Origin: Chitinophagaceae bacterium
GTDB taxonomy: Bacteria > Bacteroidota > Bacteroidia > Chitinophagales > UBA10324
DNA: 64,000 bases
Assembly (NCBI GenBank): GCA_947474435.1
Contig: CANJII010000013.1
Location: forward strand, 1-64,000
Reading direction: 5' to 3'
Position numbers and translations under genes: made by a program. The notes under the pieces are model-generated. The model was not told the origin of the DNA and made no database searches. It saw nothing but the letters and a program-made list of their open reading frames with translations. Of this stretch, positions 50,645 to 60,736 are shown piece after piece (the first letter of the stretch is position 1; each line of letters starts with the position of its first letter).

Positions 50645-52375
50645 ATGATCTCCTCTTTTGCCATCAGAAGATTCTTTTTAATTATTCTTTTATCCTTTTT
50701 TTTTTCGTTCAATAAAACGCTTCCTCTGAATGATGAAAATATTTTTATCGCACCAATTGATATCAATCTTTATGTAGCCGGTGCGTTTGGAGAACCGCGC
50801 GGCGATCATTTTCACACAGGAATTGATTTCAGCACAAGAGGAAAAACCGGAATACCTGTTCACGCAATTGCTGATGGATATGTGAGTCGAATAAGGGTGC
50901 AGGCAGGTGGCTATGGTCATGCATTATACATCATGCATCCGAACGGATACATGAGTGTATATGGTCATCTGTCAAAATATGCTGATGCAATAGATAAGTA
51001 TGTGATTGAACAACAGTATGCGAAAAAATCGTTTGAGGTGGATTTGTATCCCGATAAAAATTTATTTACAGTGAAGCAAGGAAATGATATAGCATATTCC
51101 GGAAATACCGGAACATCAACTGCACCACATTTGCATTTCGAAATTCGTGATGCAAGTGGTGAATCATCTCCGCTCAATCCGCTCAAATGGATTCACATTG
51201 AAGATAATAAACCGCCTGTGATAAATGGGTTGATGATTTATCAGTTCAACTCAATTGAATGTTTAGCTGAAGAAAAATTATATACAGTTATAAAAAATGG
51301 AAATGAATATTCCATTGCATCAACCATCATTGTAAATAAATCGAAAACTGAAATCGGAGTTCGCTCAAAAGATTTTATGGATGCAAGCGATGCCGATGGC
51401 GACTTCGGCATTTATTCCATACACTCTTCAATGGATGGAAAAGAATTTTACAGTTTTAGTTTAGATAAACTCGATTTTTCAGAAGGTAGATATGCAAACG
51501 CACACATTGATTATGCTGAAAATAAAATGAAGGATATTCAGATTTACCGCAATTTTATTTTGCCAGGAAACAAAGCAGGTATCTATAACAATATTTTAAA
51601 CCGTGGAATTATAGAACTGACAGACACGCTGAAACACTCCATTGAAATCAGCGTGAAAGATTATGCCGGCAATATTTCATTGCTTAAATTCAAAATAAAA
51701 AAATCAGCTGTTGCAAATAAAATTAATGAAATTCCGTCCAAAGGATTTTTGAAATTGTTTAAGTGGAACGAAGAGAATTCATATTCAACCGACAGTTTAA
51801 AAATCACCTTGCCCACCGGAAATCTATATCAGGATTTATATTTTTCGTGCAAGAAAAAAACGCATGCGGCCGGAAAAATAAAATCGCCGACCTATTCAGT
51901 TGGTGATCCATACACTCCGATTCACAATGCATCTAACCTTTCTATTCTGCCCGCCAATATTCCGGAAAAACTAAAATCAAAAGCTGTCATCTGTTTCCAA
52001 AATCACAACGATAAGGTAACCGGTAAAACATCCACCTGGAATGGAAATTATCTTGAAACAAAAATTCGTGAGTTCGGAGATTTTTATGTTCTGCTTGATA
52101 CCATAAAGCCAGTTGTAACTCCACTTAATCTTCAAAACAATCAAACACTGACCACCGATAATATCCGAATGAAAATTTCAGATAACCTGAGTGGTATAAC
52201 AAAGTACAATGGATACATGGATGGTGAATGGATACTGATGGAGTATGATATTAAAAGCAGTGTGTTAAAGTGGAGCATGAATAAAAATCTGCCTGAAGGT
52301 GAACATATTTTTAAACTGGTTGTTGCCGATGAAGTCGGAAATACGAACACCACAATAATTAAATTCAAAATTTAA
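50645..52375 (+). CDS. M23 family peptidoglycan-type metallopeptidase
   Basis: GEPRGDHFHTGIDFSTRGKTGIPVHAIADGYVSRI...GGYGHALYIMHPNGYMSVYGHL...APHLHFEIRD. Confidence 0.93.
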   Translation: MISSFAIRRFFLIILLSFFFSFNKTLPLNDENIFIAPIDINLYVAGAFGEPRGDHFHTGIDFSTRGKTGIPVHAIADGYVSRIRVQAGGYGHALYIMHPNGYMSVYGHLSKYADAIDKYVIEQQYAKKSFEVDLYPDKNLFTVKQGNDIAYSGNTGTSTAPHLHFEIRDASGESSPLNPLKWIHIEDNKPPVINGLMIYQFNSIECLAEEKLYTVIKNGNEYSIASTIIVNKSKTEIGVRSKDFMDASDADGDFGIYSIHSSMDGKEFYSFSLDKLDFSEGRYANAHIDYAENKMKDIQIYRNFILPGNKAGIYNNILNRGIIELTDTLKHSIEISVKDYAGNISLLKFKIKKSAVANKINEIPSKGFLKLFKWNEENSYSTDSLKITLPTGNLYQDLYFSCKKKTHAAGKIKSPTYSVGDPYTPIHNASNLSILPANIPEKLKSKAVICFQNHNDKVTGKTSTWNGNYLETKIREFGDFYVLLDTIKPVVTPLNLQNNQTLTTDNIRMKISDNLSGITKYNGYMDGEWILMEYDIKSSVLKWSMNKNLPEGEHIFKLVVADEVGNTNTTIIKFKI

Positions 52376-52380
52376 AATTC

Positions 52381-52842
52381 ATGTCATTAAGCATCGGTGA
52401 TAAAGCACCGGCCTTTTCAGGAATTGATCAGGACGGAAATAAAATTTCATTAAAAAATTTCAAAGGAAAAAAAGTGATCCTGTTTTTTTATCCGAAAGAT
52501 GATACCACCGGATGCACTGCAGAGGCTTGTAACCTGAATGATAACCGGAAAGCTTTAATGAAAAAAGGGTTTATAATTGCAGGCGTAAGTGCCGATGACA
52601 GTAAATCGCATAAAAAATTTGCCGATAAGTACGATCTTGATTTTTCGTTGATAGCTGATACAGAAAAAAAAATGATTGAGGATTACGGAGTGTGGGGCGA
52701 GAAAATGCTATACGGAAAAAAATACATGGGCATCATCAGAACCACTTTTGTAATTGACGAAAAAGGAAAAATTGAAAAAATATTTAATCAGGTTGATACT
52801 AAAAATCACACCGAACAAATTATGGAATCATACAAGCAATAA
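52381..52842 (+). CDS. bcp: Thioredoxin-dependent thiol peroxidase (peroxiredoxin Q/BCP)
   Basis: VILFFYPKDDTTGCTAEACNLNDN, IAGVSADDSKSHKKFADKYDLDFSLIAD. Confidence 0.94.
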   Translation: MSLSIGDKAPAFSGIDQDGNKISLKNFKGKKVILFFYPKDDTTGCTAEACNLNDNRKALMKKGFIIAGVSADDSKSHKKFADKYDLDFSLIADTEKKMIEDYGVWGEKMLYGKKYMGIIRTTFVIDEKGKIEKIFNQVDTKNHTEQIMESYKQ

Positions 52843-52886
52843 TTAATAATTTTTTTATTCCCCATCCTAAAATCATTTTCCCCGAA

Positions 52887-53720
52887 ATGAAAAAAAGCTT
52901 TATCCTCTCCTTGTCCCTTGCATTGATTGTGTTCACTGCACTTACATTAATTTCAACTCAAAGTTCAACACATCCCAACGCCCCTGATTGGGGATATACC
53001 GCTGCACCAACAGAAAGCACTTGCGGAAAATCTACTTGCCACAATAACACACCAAACAGCGGAAGCGGCAGCGTGACTATAACATTCGACTCGCAATTCT
53101 ATATCCCTGGAAACACTTATGTGGTTACAGTTGCAACCGATGAAACCGGAATGAGTCGATTTGGATTTGAAACCTGTTGTTTGGATGCATCCAATATAAA
53201 AGCCGGTTCTCAATCACTAATTAATACCAACAATACCTCTGCAAATACTGTAGTAAATAATCGCTGGTATGTAGGTCATAAATCAGCAGGCGCTACAAAA
53301 TCATGGACCTTCAACTGGCATGCACCAGCAACCGATATTGGCAATGTAACTTTTTATGTGGCCTCTATTTGCGCCAACAACAATGGAAACTCAACCGGAG
53401 ATCATTGTTACACTACATCAGCTGTGTTTCAACCACAGTCGGCCTCTTCGGTTATTGAGTTAAACAGCGACAATAATTTTCAGTTGATTCAGAATCCTGT
53501 TTCTGATAAAATAATTGTGAGCTATAACAATTCTGAAAACGGCAATGCGCTTATCCGATTGCTTGACCTGAATGGTCGGGTAGTAAAAATTTTATTGAAC
53601 GAACAACAAAATTCAGGCACTCACACCTCCACCTTTTTAACACCTGAAATTTCAGGGCTGTACCTGCTTGAGTATTCAAATGGAAATATTCATTCTGTAA
53701 AAAAAGTGATTGTGATTTAG
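52887..53720 (+). CDS. Choice-of-anchor V (Reeler-like) protein with T9SS type A sorting domain
   Basis: Signal peptide; HPNAPDWGYTAAPTESTCGKSTCHNNTP...; WTFNWHAPATDIGNVTFYVASICANNNGNSTGDHCY; C-terminal SGLYLLEYSNG. Confidence 0.82.
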   Translation: MKKSFILSLSLALIVFTALTLISTQSSTHPNAPDWGYTAAPTESTCGKSTCHNNTPNSGSGSVTITFDSQFYIPGNTYVVTVATDETGMSRFGFETCCLDASNIKAGSQSLINTNNTSANTVVNNRWYVGHKSAGATKSWTFNWHAPATDIGNVTFYVASICANNNGNSTGDHCYTTSAVFQPQSASSVIELNSDNNFQLIQNPVSDKIIVSYNNSENGNALIRLLDLNGRVVKILLNEQQNSGTHTSTFLTPEISGLYLLEYSNGNIHSVKKVIVI

Positions 53721-53745
53721 AGGCTAAAAAGATATTGAGTCATGC

Positions 53746-53775
53746 AAGCCGCCTTTATTTTAGAGGTGGCTTTTT
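53746..53775 (+). terminator. Rho-independent-like terminator
   Basis: AAGCCgCCT...AGaGGtGGCTT followed by T-run. Confidence 0.65.
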
Positions 53776-53905
53776 ATTGATAAAAATTCCGCTTACAAAT
53801 TTTGATATGGTCAAACTATCTCCTGAACAGTGAATTAAATATCTATGTATTGATTATGTTTTTTTGTGGGAATATCTCCCGTCCCCTGTACATTGTTATT
53901 TTTTT

Positions 53906-54544
53906 TCAAAATCCCTTCCCGCTCCAAACCTTCCACATCAACTCCAAACCGAAGTAGAGCATCACACATCCAGCAATGCGGTTGAACCAGGTCATGAGTC
54001 GTTCGTTGAGCAGCAGTTTTATTTTGTTGGCGATAAATGCTTTTCCGAGGTCGGAAGAAAAAATTGTGAAAAGAGTTCCGGCAAAAAATATTAACCGGTC
54101 GGTTTGCGAAGTAGGATATTCCACTGATACAATACTCATGGTGCTGAGCCAGAAAATAAATACAAACGGATTGAGTGTGTTGATTAAAAATCCTTTCACC
54201 GCATAAGTCACATAACCAAAACCATTGGGAGAAATGAGTTGCACTTTTTCAATTTTCGGTTTTTTGAAAAAGGTAAAACCACCAATGATGATTAAAACTA
54301 TGCCGCCGATAATTCCAATCCAGAATCTGATTTCGTTGCTTTCTAAAAAAGTGGTGACTCCAAAAAATGACAGCATGATGTACGATGCATCGGATAACAT
54401 GGTGCCAAGTGCAATGCTCGCTGCCGCCCAAAAGCCACGGTTGATACTGGTTTCAATCAAAGCAAAAAATATGGGTCCAAACGAAACCAGAAAAACCAAT
54501 CCGAGCAGCATGCCATGATAAAATGCCGATACTCCTGCAATCAT
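53906..54544 (-). CDS. LysE family translocator
   Basis: GMLLGLVFLVSFGPIFFALIETSINRGFWAAASIALGTMLSDASYIMLSFFG. Confidence 0.88.
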   Translation of the reverse strand: MIAGVSAFYHGMLLGLVFLVSFGPIFFALIETSINRGFWAAASIALGTMLSDASYIMLSFFGVTTFLESNEIRFWIGIIGGIVLIIIGGFTFFKKPKIEKVQLISPNGFGYVTYAVKGFLINTLNPFVFIFWLSTMSIVSVEYPTSQTDRLIFFAGTLFTIFSSDLGKAFIANKIKLLLNERLMTWFNRIAGCVMLYFGLELMWKVWSGKGF

Positions 54545-54546
54545 AA

Positions 54547-56085
54547 TCAGTTCACGATTTTCATTTCTGTTTCAACAAATGATTTCCAGTCGTCGTACTG
54601 ACTGCCCTTCATCACTCGTGGAAATTTATTTTGTCCGCCTGATTTGCCGTGTTGTTCCATCCACTTATAAAATAAATTGGTTGGAATAATATCTACTATC
54701 ACTTCATTGAGCGCAGCAATCCGCTCTACTGCATAATCATCATTTACTTTTTTCAGATTGTTATCGAGCGTCTCCCGAAACTCTTCAGCATTTACTTTTT
54801 CATCACAGCCAATATACCAGTGATGCGCAAACATTTTTGAGTGTGGAATTCCGGTTACACAAAATTCACGAACCGATACTTTAAATTTTTCAGCACACAT
54901 TTCAATTGCCTGATTCATATTCTCTACTGATAAATGTTCGCCGCACAAACTCAGGTAATGTTTTGTTCGGCCCACAATTACAATCTCTGTTTCTTTCAGT
55001 GAAGTAAATTTTACCACATCGCCAATCAGGTATCGCCACGCACCGGCGCAGGTTGACATCAACAATGCATATGGGATATTTTCTTTCACTTCGCCAATGT
55101 GCAATGCTTTTGCAGTGGAAAGTAATTCACCATTCGCGTCAAAATTATTTTCATCGAAGGGCACGAACTCAAAGAAAATTCCATTGTCAGTAAGCAACTT
55201 CATGGACTTTGTATTCGGATTGGTTTGAAACGCAATGAAACCTTCCGAAGCAAGGTAACTATCCACATAAGCAATTGGGCGCGCAAATAATTTTTCGAAC
55301 GAACGACGATACGGTTCAAACGAAACACCACCGTGCACATAGCAAATTAAATTGGGCCACACCTCGTGAATGTTTTTCAGTTTGTGCCGCGCAATGATTC
55401 GCTCAATCATAATCTGAATCCATGCAGGAACACCTACCACAAAGGCCACATCCCATTGCGGAGCGAGTTCAGCAATTTCATCCAGTTTTTTTTCCCAGTC
55501 TTTTTCTTCTGAAATTTTTTTGCCCGGTTTATAAAAATGTTGAAACCAGAATGGAAGTTTCGCGGCACTTATTCCGCTCAGGTCGCCTTCGTAATACCTG
55601 CCTTTTCTATCGAGCTTGGTACTTCCGCCCAACATTAAAATTCCTTTCTCAAAAGTATCGGCCTGCAAATCATAATTCGCCAACGATAAAATTTGCCGGA
55701 TGCTTCCACGCTGTATGGCGTGAATCATATCGTTGGTAACCGGTATGTGCTTACTTGCCGAATCGGAAGTGCCGCTGCTGAGTGCGAAGTACTTTGTTTT
55801 CCCCGGCCAGCAAATATTTTCTTCTTCGCGCATGTTACGATGCCACCACTCTTTATAAATTGAATTGTAGTTGTAAGCAGGAATGGTTGAACGAAAACTC
55901 TCAATGATATTTTCAGCAGAAAGTATTCGTGTAAAGTGAAAATGTTTTCCAAACTCAGTAAACTCCGCCTTGCGTAACAATTTCCTCAACACGCGGTTTT
56001 GTTTTGCCAATGCTGAACCGCGGCGCAGTTTCACCATTGAACGGGCTTTAATAAATCTTTTTATCAGCGAACCGAGTAATGGCAT
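54547..56085 (-). CDS. GH3 auxin-responsive promoter family protein (acyl-adenylating-like)
   Basis: FALSSGTSDSASKHIPVT, YLASEGFIAFQTNPN, FVPFDE, YRYLIGDVVKFTS-type motifs. Confidence 0.9.
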   Translation of the reverse strand: MPLLGSLIKRFIKARSMVKLRRGSALAKQNRVLRKLLRKAEFTEFGKHFHFTRILSAENIIESFRSTIPAYNYNSIYKEWWHRNMREEENICWPGKTKYFALSSGTSDSASKHIPVTNDMIHAIQRGSIRQILSLANYDLQADTFEKGILMLGGSTKLDRKGRYYEGDLSGISAAKLPFWFQHFYKPGKKISEEKDWEKKLDEIAELAPQWDVAFVVGVPAWIQIMIERIIARHKLKNIHEVWPNLICYVHGGVSFEPYRRSFEKLFARPIAYVDSYLASEGFIAFQTNPNTKSMKLLTDNGIFFEFVPFDENNFDANGELLSTAKALHIGEVKENIPYALLMSTCAGAWRYLIGDVVKFTSLKETEIVIVGRTKHYLSLCGEHLSVENMNQAIEMCAEKFKVSVREFCVTGIPHSKMFAHHWYIGCDEKVNAEEFRETLDNNLKKVNDDYAVERIAALNEVIVDIIPTNLFYKWMEQHGKSGGQNKFPRVMKGSQYDDWKSFVETEMKIVN

Positions 56086-56215
56086 TCAATTCATTTAGTG
56101 ACTAAAAATAATGGCTGCAACTTAACAAGTTATTGAGAAATATTCTGTAAGGAAAGAGAATAGATCAAATCAAAATATTTTTAAATAAATTATTAAGATT
56201 AAAAATCAAGAGCAA

Positions 56216-57892
56216 TTAAAAAATCTCTAATTTTTTCACCACAACATTTTCCTGAGAAATAAGACTCAGAAAATAAATTCCAGGAGAAAGTTTTAAACCG
56301 GAGATGCTTAAAAGAGAAGGTGCATTTTTTAGTTGTCTGCTATAACATTCTTTACCTGCCGCATCAGTAATTGTCAGCAATAAATCATTTTGATTTTTAA
56401 ATTCGCCCAATAAAATATTGATATCGCCTGAAGAAGGGTTTGGATAAATACTGAAATCGGATTTCCTTTTTGCAGTGTAACCAACTGAAACTGTGTTTGG
56501 TTTAAATCCTTTGTTGCAACCTGTTACTTCGTAAGTCACATCATTCTGAATGTATGCAAGCACTCGTGTGTTTTCAATAAGTGCATCTGATGGAATTTTC
56601 AATAATACAGAATCACTTAAATCGCTAGTGGTTTTAACTCTTGCAAATCGAGCCACATTATTCATGTGATGTGTTGTGCCCGGAATTTCTGCTCCTGTTA
56701 CATCAACAGTAATTCCGCTTTCGATCAAATAAAAATAAACGCGATCGTGAGGATCAAGCACACCACTTAGTGTATAATTCAACACTAAGTTCGCACTATC
56801 CATTGCAGCCAGTTGCAAATCAATAAATGCTGTTGCAGTTTTCTCTACCGGACTGCAATCGTTCCAAACATCGGGGGTGTATCTGATTCCGTTTTTTGAA
56901 ACTGCGGAGAGTCCTGCCAGTATTCCTTTGTTCCATGAATAATTATCGTACCGTTCATTATTTAATTGAAGTGTGTAAACATCCGACCAGTTTCCGTAAG
57001 TCTGATAAATATGCAATTGCACCATAGCGTCATTCAGATTATTCGAATCAGCATTAGCTGCATAATTAAACATGCTTGAAATTGCTGATGGCGAACCAAA
57101 GCATCCGGTATTGGTAAAAACTTCTACCACAGCAAATTTATTTCCGGGTGCAGTGATGTATCGGTTGACAGGAAATCCACGGGTACCTCCCAGAATTTCA
57201 AAGGTGTTATTGTCCTGTACGAAAGCAACAATATGCGCATTTGAAATAGTTGTACCCGACGGAATTTTAATTGTAACAGTATCGGAATAAACTGTTGCAG
57301 GTTTTATGCGAAAAGCTCTTGCAACATTATTCATCACAAAATTTTGTCCGGCATTTTCTCCGGCTGTTATATTCAGATTGATATTATTTTCCAATAAAAA
57401 AATTTGAATGGACTTGTTATCAGTTATTAAATATTTTTTCGCGAGAACAAATCGCACCACTAATGTGGAATCACTTCCATTATACGAATCAAACAACAGA
57501 CTCACCTTCTTTGCTCCCGCTGAATATATTTCAATTTCTTCAGGGTCGCAATTGTACCAGTTTGTTGAAGTTGAATGAACGCCATTCTTTGCCACTCCCG
57601 ATAGTGAGTCAACAATTCCGTTGGCTTCATACTGCGCCCATTTTTGACTATTGCTTTGCATCACATAATTATCATTCCATGCTCCAGATGCATAATCAAC
57701 ATGGTACTGAATGTAAATGTGATTCAAATCGCTGGTGTCATCAACAACAGATTTATCATGCAAATCCTGAATGGAAAAACGCGAATCATATTTTCCGGTG
57801 TTGCAGAATGATTCAACCACACTGACATATTTCTGTGCTTTAACAGTAAATACAAATGCAATCAATAAAAGAGAAAGAAGAATTTTTTTCAT
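56216..57892 (-). CDS. Secreted protein with two tandem Omp28/thioredoxin-fold-like halves and T9SS type A sorting domain
   Basis: Internal duplication (VVESFCNTGKYDSR.../VVEVFTNTGCFGSP...; SLSGVAKNGVHSTSTNWYNCDPEE/GLSAVSKNGIRYTPDVWNDCSPVE); C-term FSIYPNPSSGDINI...SPGIYFLSL. Confidence 0.75.
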   Translation of the reverse strand: MKKILLSLLLIAFVFTVKAQKYVSVVESFCNTGKYDSRFSIQDLHDKSVVDDTSDLNHIYIQYHVDYASGAWNDNYVMQSNSQKWAQYEANGIVDSLSGVAKNGVHSTSTNWYNCDPEEIEIYSAGAKKVSLLFDSYNGSDSTLVVRFVLAKKYLITDNKSIQIFLLENNINLNITAGENAGQNFVMNNVARAFRIKPATVYSDTVTIKIPSGTTISNAHIVAFVQDNNTFEILGGTRGFPVNRYITAPGNKFAVVEVFTNTGCFGSPSAISSMFNYAANADSNNLNDAMVQLHIYQTYGNWSDVYTLQLNNERYDNYSWNKGILAGLSAVSKNGIRYTPDVWNDCSPVEKTATAFIDLQLAAMDSANLVLNYTLSGVLDPHDRVYFYLIESGITVDVTGAEIPGTTHHMNNVARFARVKTTSDLSDSVLLKIPSDALIENTRVLAYIQNDVTYEVTGCNKGFKPNTVSVGYTAKRKSDFSIYPNPSSGDINILLGEFKNQNDLLLTITDAAGKECYSRQLKNAPSLLSISGLKLSPGIYFLSLISQENVVVKKLEIF

Positions 57893-57944
57893 TCGATAAA
57901 TTTAATCAATACAGAATCCTAATGAAAAAAGAAAGAGAAATTTT

Positions 57945-59609
57945 TTAATGCAGAATCAATTTCAATCGTGCATGTTCATCGCCGGCCTCGAGTGAAAGCA
58001 TATACATGCCGGGAGATGCACCGGAGTTGAATTGCAAAACATTCATTCCTTCATCCAAATAAATTTTCCATTCACTTATTTTAACTCCCTGCATCGAATA
58101 CATTTTTACTGCGCAAGGTCTTCTTCCCTTTTCAGAAAATATGTTTACATAAAAATCGTCTTCGGCAGGATTGGGATAAACATCGGCATTCAAATCTTTT
58201 TCTTTAACAGTGTATATTCCATCATTGATTTTGAAAGTTTCGTCATGAAAACGGAATAACAGAATATCACTTCCGCCAGCTGCAGTTTTTAAAAATGAAG
58301 CGAGCCAGATACTGTCGGTATAATATCCTGTAACAAAACAATTGCCCAGATTATCAATGGCAATTCCGTTTGCAATATTGAAATTAGTGCTGAGCGTGTG
58401 TTCCATCCAAAGCATTGTACCACTTGTATCATATTTCAGAAAAACCAAATCGCCAAACGGACATGCATTGGCAATTGATTCCATTCTTCCACCTGTATCT
58501 TCCAATCGTTGAATAATAAAATTTGATTGCCCTGCCAGATAAACATTATTGTACTTATCTAATGTAATGCTTCGGGCCTTATCGCCTGCGTTTATACTGA
58601 ACCCTTGCTTAATCCATCGCAATTGATTGTTTGCATCAAAACTTGCGAGAAACAAATCTTCAGCATTGCCTACTAATAATTCACCATCAAACCATGCAGA
58701 ATCCTGTACCCATCCGCTCATATAATAACTTCCATCGCGAAAAGCACGGATGCAAGAAACTGTTTCTGTATTGGTTCCGCCACCTCGTTTCACCCAACTG
58801 ATGTTTTCGTTCTCATCCATCTTCGCCCAAAATACATCGAGAAAACCAGCAGAAGCAATTGTGAAATTTCCGATTTGCATGGTATCAGAAAAAGCGCCGC
58901 AGAAATAAATGTTATTGGCAGCATCGCAACTGAAAGATGAAATGTTATCGACACTGGCGCCACCAAAAGAATTGGATTGCAATAAATTTCCGTTTGCATC
59001 ATATTTCAGAATAAAAAAATCAATGCTGCCATTACTGACTAATGTGTCGGTTTCGGCAATCATATAATACATGAATTTGCCTCCAACCCAAATATTGTTC
59101 AGACTATCTACACATAAAGCCGATGCCTCTTCATAACCATATTGACTTCCGGCAGTTTTAACCCACAGTACATCGCCATTCGAAGTATCTAATTTTGCCA
59201 CGAAAGCATCTTTATTTCCTCTTCCATACACAGGTATGTTCCCAAGTATGCAGCTGTCATTAATATATCCCGCAATAATCAAGTAACCATCAGGTGAAAG
59301 CGCCAAATAATTTACAATATCGTCATACATACCACCAAAACTTTGGGTCCAAATTATTTTTCCTGTTGAATCAATTTTTGAAATGATTCCATCCTGATGC
59401 CCTGCATAATTCAAATGAAAAGTATCCATCATCATCACATTTCCGAATGACGATGCGATATAAACATTTCCGAATGCATCACACACCACACTTTCGCCAT
59501 AATCTGCATCGGATGAACCATAAGTTTTCATCCAACTCACCTGCGCTGAAGAAAGTGAAAAATGAAAAACGAAAAACGAAAAGAGTATAACTGCGGAATA
59601 TTTTATCAC
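57945..59609 (-). CDS. SBBP-like beta-propeller repeat protein with T9SS type A sorting domain
   Basis: Repeated DAFGNVYIASSF/DAANNIYFCGAF/DKYNNVYLAGQS/DNLGNCFVTGYY; C-term ADVYPNPAEDDFYVNI...SPGMYMLSL. Confidence 0.88.
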   Translation of the reverse strand: MIKYSAVILFSFFVFHFSLSSAQVSWMKTYGSSDADYGESVVCDAFGNVYIASSFGNVMMMDTFHLNYAGHQDGIISKIDSTGKIIWTQSFGGMYDDIVNYLALSPDGYLIIAGYINDSCILGNIPVYGRGNKDAFVAKLDTSNGDVLWVKTAGSQYGYEEASALCVDSLNNIWVGGKFMYYMIAETDTLVSNGSIDFFILKYDANGNLLQSNSFGGASVDNISSFSCDAANNIYFCGAFSDTMQIGNFTIASAGFLDVFWAKMDENENISWVKRGGGTNTETVSCIRAFRDGSYYMSGWVQDSAWFDGELLVGNAEDLFLASFDANNQLRWIKQGFSINAGDKARSITLDKYNNVYLAGQSNFIIQRLEDTGGRMESIANACPFGDLVFLKYDTSGTMLWMEHTLSTNFNIANGIAIDNLGNCFVTGYYTDSIWLASFLKTAAGGSDILLFRFHDETFKINDGIYTVKEKDLNADVYPNPAEDDFYVNIFSEKGRRPCAVKMYSMQGVKISEWKIYLDEGMNVLQFNSGASPGMYMLSLEAGDEHARLKLILH

Positions 59610-59749
59610 AGGATAAATTTAGTGCTATTGACCTTTGAGAAATAATAAGTTGTTAATAAGAAAATATTTACTGTTGTCTTATATATAAAGGAAAAAAAAT
59701 TGAATGTTTCCATAATCCAAACAAATGTTTTTTCAAACAACTAATATAC

Positions 59750-60733
59750 TTACAAATTTTTTCTCCCAAAAACCTTCATCACCGCTTCAACCACATTTGG
59801 TGTATCAATATTGTACTTCGTTAAAAGTTCTTCGGGTTTTCCGCTTTCGCCGAATGAATCCTGTACAGCAACCATTTCAATGGGTGCCGGAAAATTTCTG
59901 CTCAGTACCCCCGCAATGCTTTCGCCGAGTCCGCCATATTGCTGATGCTCTTCGGCTGTTACACAACATTTTGTTTTGCGCACCGAATTCAGAATCGCTT
60001 CTTCATCCAATGGTTTTATGGTATGAATGTTTATCACCTCGCACGAAATATTTTTTGCAGCAAGAATTTTTGCGGCTTCAATTGCTTTCCAAACTAAATG
60101 ACCGCAAGCGAAAATGCTGACATCATTTCCTTCACTCATCATTTGTGCTTTTCCAATAATGAATTGTTCGGCAGTAGTAATGTTCGGAGTTTTCGGTCTG
60201 CCGAATCGCAGATAAACCGGACCCACATAATCTGCAATGGCAATGGTTGCAGCTTTCGTCTGGTTGTAATCGCAAGGCACAATCACCGTCATGCCCGGCA
60301 ACATTTTCATCATACCAATGTCTTCGAGAATCTGGTGTGTGGCTCCGTCTTCGCCCAATGTTAAGCCCGCGTGTGATGCACATATTTTTACATTTTTCCC
60401 TGAATAAGCAATGCTCTGACGAATCTGGTCGTACACTCTTCCGGTAGAAAAATTAGCGAAGGTTCCGGTGTAAGGAATCATTCCGCCAATGGTTAATCCT
60501 GCCGCAACACCCATCATGTTTGCTTCGGCAATTCCCACCTGAATAAACCGCGAAGGAAATTCTTTAATGAATTCATCCATACGCAGTGAACCTGCAAGGT
60601 CGGCACTGAGTGCAACTACTTTTGAATTTTTTCTTGCAACCTCCGCGAGTCCGGCACCAAAGCCGCCGCGAGTTTCCTTCATGTCTTTATTGGTGTATTG
60701 TTCGAGCATCGTTAAAGTTTCTTGTTCAATCAT
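59750..60733 (-). CDS. Transketolase C-terminal subunit
   Basis: TRGGFGAGLAEVARKNSKVVALSADLAGSLRMDEF...FPSRFIQVGIAEANMMGVAAGL...HAGLTLGEDGATHQILEDIG. Confidence 0.94.
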   Translation of the reverse strand: MIEQETLTMLEQYTNKDMKETRGGFGAGLAEVARKNSKVVALSADLAGSLRMDEFIKEFPSRFIQVGIAEANMMGVAAGLTIGGMIPYTGTFANFSTGRVYDQIRQSIAYSGKNVKICASHAGLTLGEDGATHQILEDIGMMKMLPGMTVIVPCDYNQTKAATIAIADYVGPVYLRFGRPKTPNITTAEQFIIGKAQMMSEGNDVSIFACGHLVWKAIEAAKILAAKNISCEVINIHTIKPLDEEAILNSVRKTKCCVTAEEHQQYGGLGESIAGVLSRNFPAPIEMVAVQDSFGESGKPEELLTKYNIDTPNVVEAVMKVFGRKNL

Positions 60734-60736
60734 GAT

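Noticed and set aside
60098-60447. Forward and reverse ORFs inside the transketolase C-terminal gene
   Set aside because: Shadow ORFs; the transketolase frame has clear family motifs.
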